A stretch of 64,000 nt of DNA from Aeromonas veronii bv. veronii (GTDB taxonomy: Bacteria; Pseudomonadota; Gammaproteobacteria; Enterobacterales; Aeromonadaceae). Made by a program: the position numbers and the translations under genes. This document shows, one piece after another, positions 61,439 to 64,000 of the stretch; position 1 is the stretch's first letter, and every line of letters begins with the position of its first letter. The stretch spans positions 372,001-436,000 of the forward strand of contig NZ_CDDK01000018.1 in assembly GCF_000820225.1 (NCBI RefSeq). Reading direction: 5' to 3'. The notes beneath the pieces were generated by a model that did no database searches, had not been told where the DNA came from, and worked only from the letters and a program-made list of their open reading frames with translations.

Positions 61439-63150
61439 CAGGCGTCTCTCGCTAGACTGGTGGGAAAGGTCAGATGCACGCAGGTGCCTTGTGGTTGCTG
61501 CTCGTTGATGGTCAGCAGACCGTGCAGTTTGCTGGCGCGCTCGTTCATGATGCTCAACCCGTAATGGTTGATCGCCGAGCTGGCGAGTCCGATCCCGACA
61601 CCGTCATCTGAAATCTGAACCTCAATGTTACCACTGGCGAGGGTCTCACAGCTAACATCAATCACTTGCGCGTTGGCATGTTTGATGGCATTGAGCACTG
61701 CCTCACGGATCAACTGCAAAATGTGGATATGCTGGCCCGCCTCCAGGTCGTTGTCGGCCAGTCCGTAATGGAACCGGATTTCGGCCTGGGTCTGAGGTTG
61801 CAGTTGATCGAGCATGACGCGGATCGCTTCCCCCAGATTGGCATCGCCAATGGTGAGACGGAAGGTACCGAGCAGTTCACGCAACTGGGTATAGGCATTG
61901 CTAAGCCCCTCGTCGATCTGCTGCATCGCCTCCTGCGCCTTGTCATGCTGCTCCTTGGCGTAAGAGCGCTTGAGCAGGGTGGACTGGATCTTGAGGTAGG
62001 AGAGCGCCTGCGCCAGCGAGTCGTGCAGCTCCCGGGCGATCACCGCCCGCTCCTCCATCAGCAGCAGTCGCTGCTGTTGCAGCAGGGTCTGGTCTTTGTG
62101 CAGCACCTGAGCCAGCAGCATGGTGAAGTTCTTGATCAACCGCTCATCGATGGGGTGCTGGCTGATGATGTCGAGGCGGCCGAACTCCTGCTCATCCATC
62201 TGCAGATAAAAGCTGGCGACCGCATCGAGATCGCCGGGCCAGCCGGTGCGCCCCGAGATGTAGACCGGCATGGCGTTGTGCTCGAAGCGGGTCAGCCGGA
62301 TGTGGTCGATATGCTGGTGGGCGGCAGCCCTGTCCAGCAGTTTGATAAGGGTACGGGTGCTGAGCGGGGCAGCGTGCAGCTTTTGGGCGGTCGAGTAGAG
62401 AAACGAGAGGGTGTCGTTGGCCTGTTGCAGCTTGGCGGTTTTCTCTTCCACCTTGTTTTCCAGCTCCCGATAGAGTTTGCCCAGCTCATCGGCCATGGTG
62501 ACGAAGGCGCGCGACAGCTCCCCCAGCTCGTTTTCGCCGTGGGCGGGCAGCTTAAGATCGAAATCCTGCCGCTGGATCTGGCGGGCGCAGTAGACCAGCT
62601 GGTTGAGGGGGGCGACCACCTGCTGACGGGTGAAGCGCACCGTAAACCAGGCGATGGTGATGATGGCCAGCAGGCCGAGCCCCTCCGCCAGTGCCAGCAT
62701 CCTCACCTTGAATTCCACGTGGTACTGCATCTGATTGACGAAATTATCGATGGCCGCCACAAACTGCTCGGTGTTATCGGTGTACCGTCTGGGGGTGCGA
62801 TCCTCGATGTGCTGGCGCATCACCTGCCACTGGCCGAGCACCTCGCCATAGGTGCGACGCAGGGAGGCAGGAGTGATCCAGCGCTGGGTCTCCTGCAGCT
62901 CTTCGGCGTGCAGGGTCTCTTCAAACTGGGAGAGGCGCCCCAGCACGCTGTCGCCCCGCTCGATTTCGTAGGCCATCCGGTAGGCCTGCATCCGCAGCGA
63001 ACCGGAGAGGTTGATCGCCTTGGCATCGGGTACCGAGTAGAAGAGGGTGACCATGGCGACCAGCGCGATCAGGCTGGCCATGAAGAGGATCAATACCATG
63101 GCGCGGCCAATGGCACTGCTGACCGAATGGACCCTGAACCGTTTTCCCAT
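61438..63150 (-). CDS. NarX/NarQ-type nitrate/nitrite sensor kinase
   Basis: A 570-residue membrane sensor. Two membrane segments (AMVLILFMASLIALVAMVTLF and a second at about residue 150) flank a periplasmic region with the nitrate-binding P-box KAINLSGSLRMQAYRMAYEI. A HAMP linker, a signalling helix, a cysteine-free GAF-like part, and the HisKA_3 dimerisation domain with His376 (ARELHDSLAQALSYLKIQ) lead to a HATPase. ATG 63150 is the likely start; an upstream in-frame ATG at 63189 is weaker. It is upstream of, and overlaps, the regulator gene. It is divergent from moaA, whose product makes the molybdenum cofactor of nitrate reductases. Confidence 0.92.
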   Translation of the reverse strand: MGKRFRVHSVSSAIGRAMVLILFMASLIALVAMVTLFYSVPDAKAINLSGSLRMQAYRMAYEIERGDSVLGRLSQFEETLHAEELQETQRWITPASLRRTYGEVLGQWQVMRQHIEDRTPRRYTDNTEQFVAAIDNFVNQMQYHVEFKVRMLALAEGLGLLAIITIAWFTVRFTRQQVVAPLNQLVYCARQIQRQDFDLKLPAHGENELGELSRAFVTMADELGKLYRELENKVEEKTAKLQQANDTLSFLYSTAQKLHAAPLSTRTLIKLLDRAAAHQHIDHIRLTRFEHNAMPVYISGRTGWPGDLDAVASFYLQMDEQEFGRLDIISQHPIDERLIKNFTMLLAQVLHKDQTLLQQQRLLLMEERAVIARELHDSLAQALSYLKIQSTLLKRSYAKEQHDKAQEAMQQIDEGLSNAYTQLRELLGTFRLTIGDANLGEAIRVMLDQLQPQTQAEIRFHYGLADNDLEAGQHIHILQLIREAVLNAIKHANAQVIDVSCETLASGNIEVQISDDGVGIGLASSAINHYGLSIMNERASKLHGLLTINEQQPQGTCVHLTFPTSLARDA

Positions 63151-63235
63151 ACTGATGCGCACCTCTGAATAGTGATAAGGACCCCGCAAGATGCGTGGGA
63201 GTGTACTCCAACTTGTGTTAGCATCGAAAAACTAG

Positions 63236-63350
63236 ATGAACTCCGAGCGGTTTTGCCTAAGTCCTAGCGATAGGGGGAAACCAGCCGTCAGCCGACGTTC
63301 GAGCTGTAAGGGTCAGGAAAGAAATGCCCTGGCCTCCCGTATTTGGAAAG
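63236..63350 (+). ncRNA. Candidate molybdenum-cofactor (Moco) riboswitch upstream of moaA
   Basis: The 5' leader of moaA contains ACTCCGAGCGG, GCCTAAG, a hairpin CCTA-GCGA-TAGG with a GNRA loop (63263-63274), GGGGAAACCAGCCG, and a further stem GGTCAGG / CCTGGCC (63310-63334) before the ribosome site GGAAAGG. This set resembles the conserved Moco RNA motif found before moaA in gammaproteobacteria. Exact ends are approximate. Confidence 0.72.
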
Positions 63351-63356
63351 GTGTTT

Positions 63357-64000
63357 ATGTTGCCACTTGAAGATGGTTTTTCCCGTCGTTTTTACTATTT
63401 GCGTCTGTCAGTGACCGATGTGTGCAATTTCCGTTGCACCTATTGTTTGCCTGACGGCTATCGCCCCCCGGAAGGCCACAAAACGGGGCGTCAACCCTTT
63501 CTCTCGATTGACGAGATCCGCCGCGTGGTCAGCGGTTTTGCCGCCATGGGCACCCGCAAGGTGCGCATCACGGGGGGCGAGCCCTCCCTGCGCCGCGATT
63601 TCACCGAGATCGTCAAGGTGATTGCCACCACCCCGGGCATCGAGAAGGTCGCCATGACCACCAACGGCTATCGCCTCAAGGAGCGGGCTCAGGAGTGGTT
63701 TGATGCCGGACTCAACGCGCTGAATGTCAGTGTCGACAGTCTCGACCCGCGCCAGTTTCATCAGATCACCGGTGAGAACAAGCTGGCCGAAGTGATGGAG
63801 GGGATCGAAGCAGCACTGGCCGCCGGTTTCAAATCGGTGAAGATCAATGCTGTGCTGCTCAAGGGGCTCAACGACTACCAGCTTGATGCCTTTCTGGGCT
63901 GGATCAGGCACAAGCCCATCGAGCTGCGCTTTATCGAGCTGATGCAGACTGGCGAGATGGATACCCTGTTTCGTGACCACCATGTCAGCGGCGAACAGAT
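63357..64000 (+). CDS. moaA: GTP 3',8-cyclase MoaA, 3' end outside the window
   Basis: MoaA is a radical SAM enzyme that turns GTP into 3',8-cyclo-7,8-dihydro-GTP, the first step of molybdopterin synthesis. The radical SAM cluster motif is [17 protein letters not shown] (Cx3CxxC), followed by [13 protein letters not shown] and [15 protein letters not shown]. About 214 codons are present; the frame is open at the window end, and the C-terminal second Fe-S cluster is not covered. ATG 63357 follows GGAAAGG. Its position behind a probable Moco riboswitch implies feedback control by the cofactor. Confidence 0.95.
   Translation, partial: MLPLEDGFSRRFYYLRLSVTDVCNFRCTYCLPDGYRPPEGHKTGRQPFLSIDEIRRVVSGFAAMGTRKVRITGGEPSLRRDFTEIVKVIATTPGIEKVAMTTNGYRLKERAQEWFDAGLNALNVSVDSLDPRQFHQITGENKLAEVMEGIEAALAAGFKSVKINAVLLKGLNDYQLDAFLGWIRHKPIELRFIELMQTGEMDTLFRDHHVSGEQ

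Noticed and set aside
61666..63168. 500-codon plus frame opposite the NarX/NarQ-type sensor
   Set aside because: Antisense shadow, no start signals, no family resemblance.

Overview
The window reads as a chromosomal segment of a gammaproteobacterium, most probably Aeromonas. This is inference from gene content: E. coli-like core synteny (rluE-nudJ-mnmA-hflD-purB-roxA; malI/malX-malY; smpB/ratA-rnfH; fadE/gmhA-yafJ), Vibrio-like traits (a LuxU-type phosphotransfer protein beside a YvcK-type gene, with moaA nearby), a tmRNA whose tag reads ANDENYALAA, and GC-rich codon use that produces many long antisense shadow frames. No insertion sequence, prophage, CRISPR array or integron attC site was seen.

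Layout. 1-2.1 kb: a 5'-truncated GNAT-containing fusion and a second GNAT. 2.2-8.9 kb (minus): a hypothetical gene, then the housekeeping block roxA, purB, hflD, mnmA, nudJ, rluE. 9-14.2 kb (minus): uhpT followed by a free PTS EIIB and a degenerate-HPr/EIIA protein with no EIIC of their own, then a complete fructose-type EIIABC. 14.7-17.8 kb (plus): a five-gene unit (NifX-like protein with a Cys-rich tail, SLAC1/TehA channel, AhpD-like, PaaI-like thioesterase, Dps) behind a promoter overlapped by two palindromes. 17.8-22.6 kb (minus): accessory genes (small membrane protein, APH-like kinase, P-loop kinase, three GNATs, a zinc ribbon and a BRCT protein with repeated helical domains). 22.8-27 kb: malI, malX, malY with a clear MalI operator. 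27-35.1 kb (minus): ruvC, an RND permease/adaptor pair, a FadE paralogue and a PsrA-like TetR regulator.

35.1-41 kb: a gene-free stretch with two opposed intrinsic terminators (possible small RNAs), ycdX, tRNA-Thr(CGU), and a 1396-residue formate dehydrogenase with a built-in GltD-like module. 41.3-46.8 kb: a BvgS-type hybrid sensor kinase overlapping a REC-EAL phosphodiesterase. 47-49.1 kb: ssrA, smpB, ratA, rnfH. 49.1-54.9 kb: an M20 amidohydrolase, fadE with a FadR-like box, gmhA, yafJ. 55.1-64 kb: luxU, yvcK, a FIST sensor with a cytoplasmic hybrid kinase, a LON-domain protein, a NarX/NarQ-NarL/NarP pair, and moaA (cut by the window end) behind a probable molybdenum-cofactor riboswitch.

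Themes: sugar-phosphate and PTS uptake, fatty-acid oxidation under lipid-sensing control (PsrA-like box, FadR-like box, two FadE), molybdenum/nitrate/formate metabolism, and dense phosphorelay signalling (four histidine kinase or HPt modules and one EAL output). All functions are read from sequence and recalled family knowledge; no database search was run.
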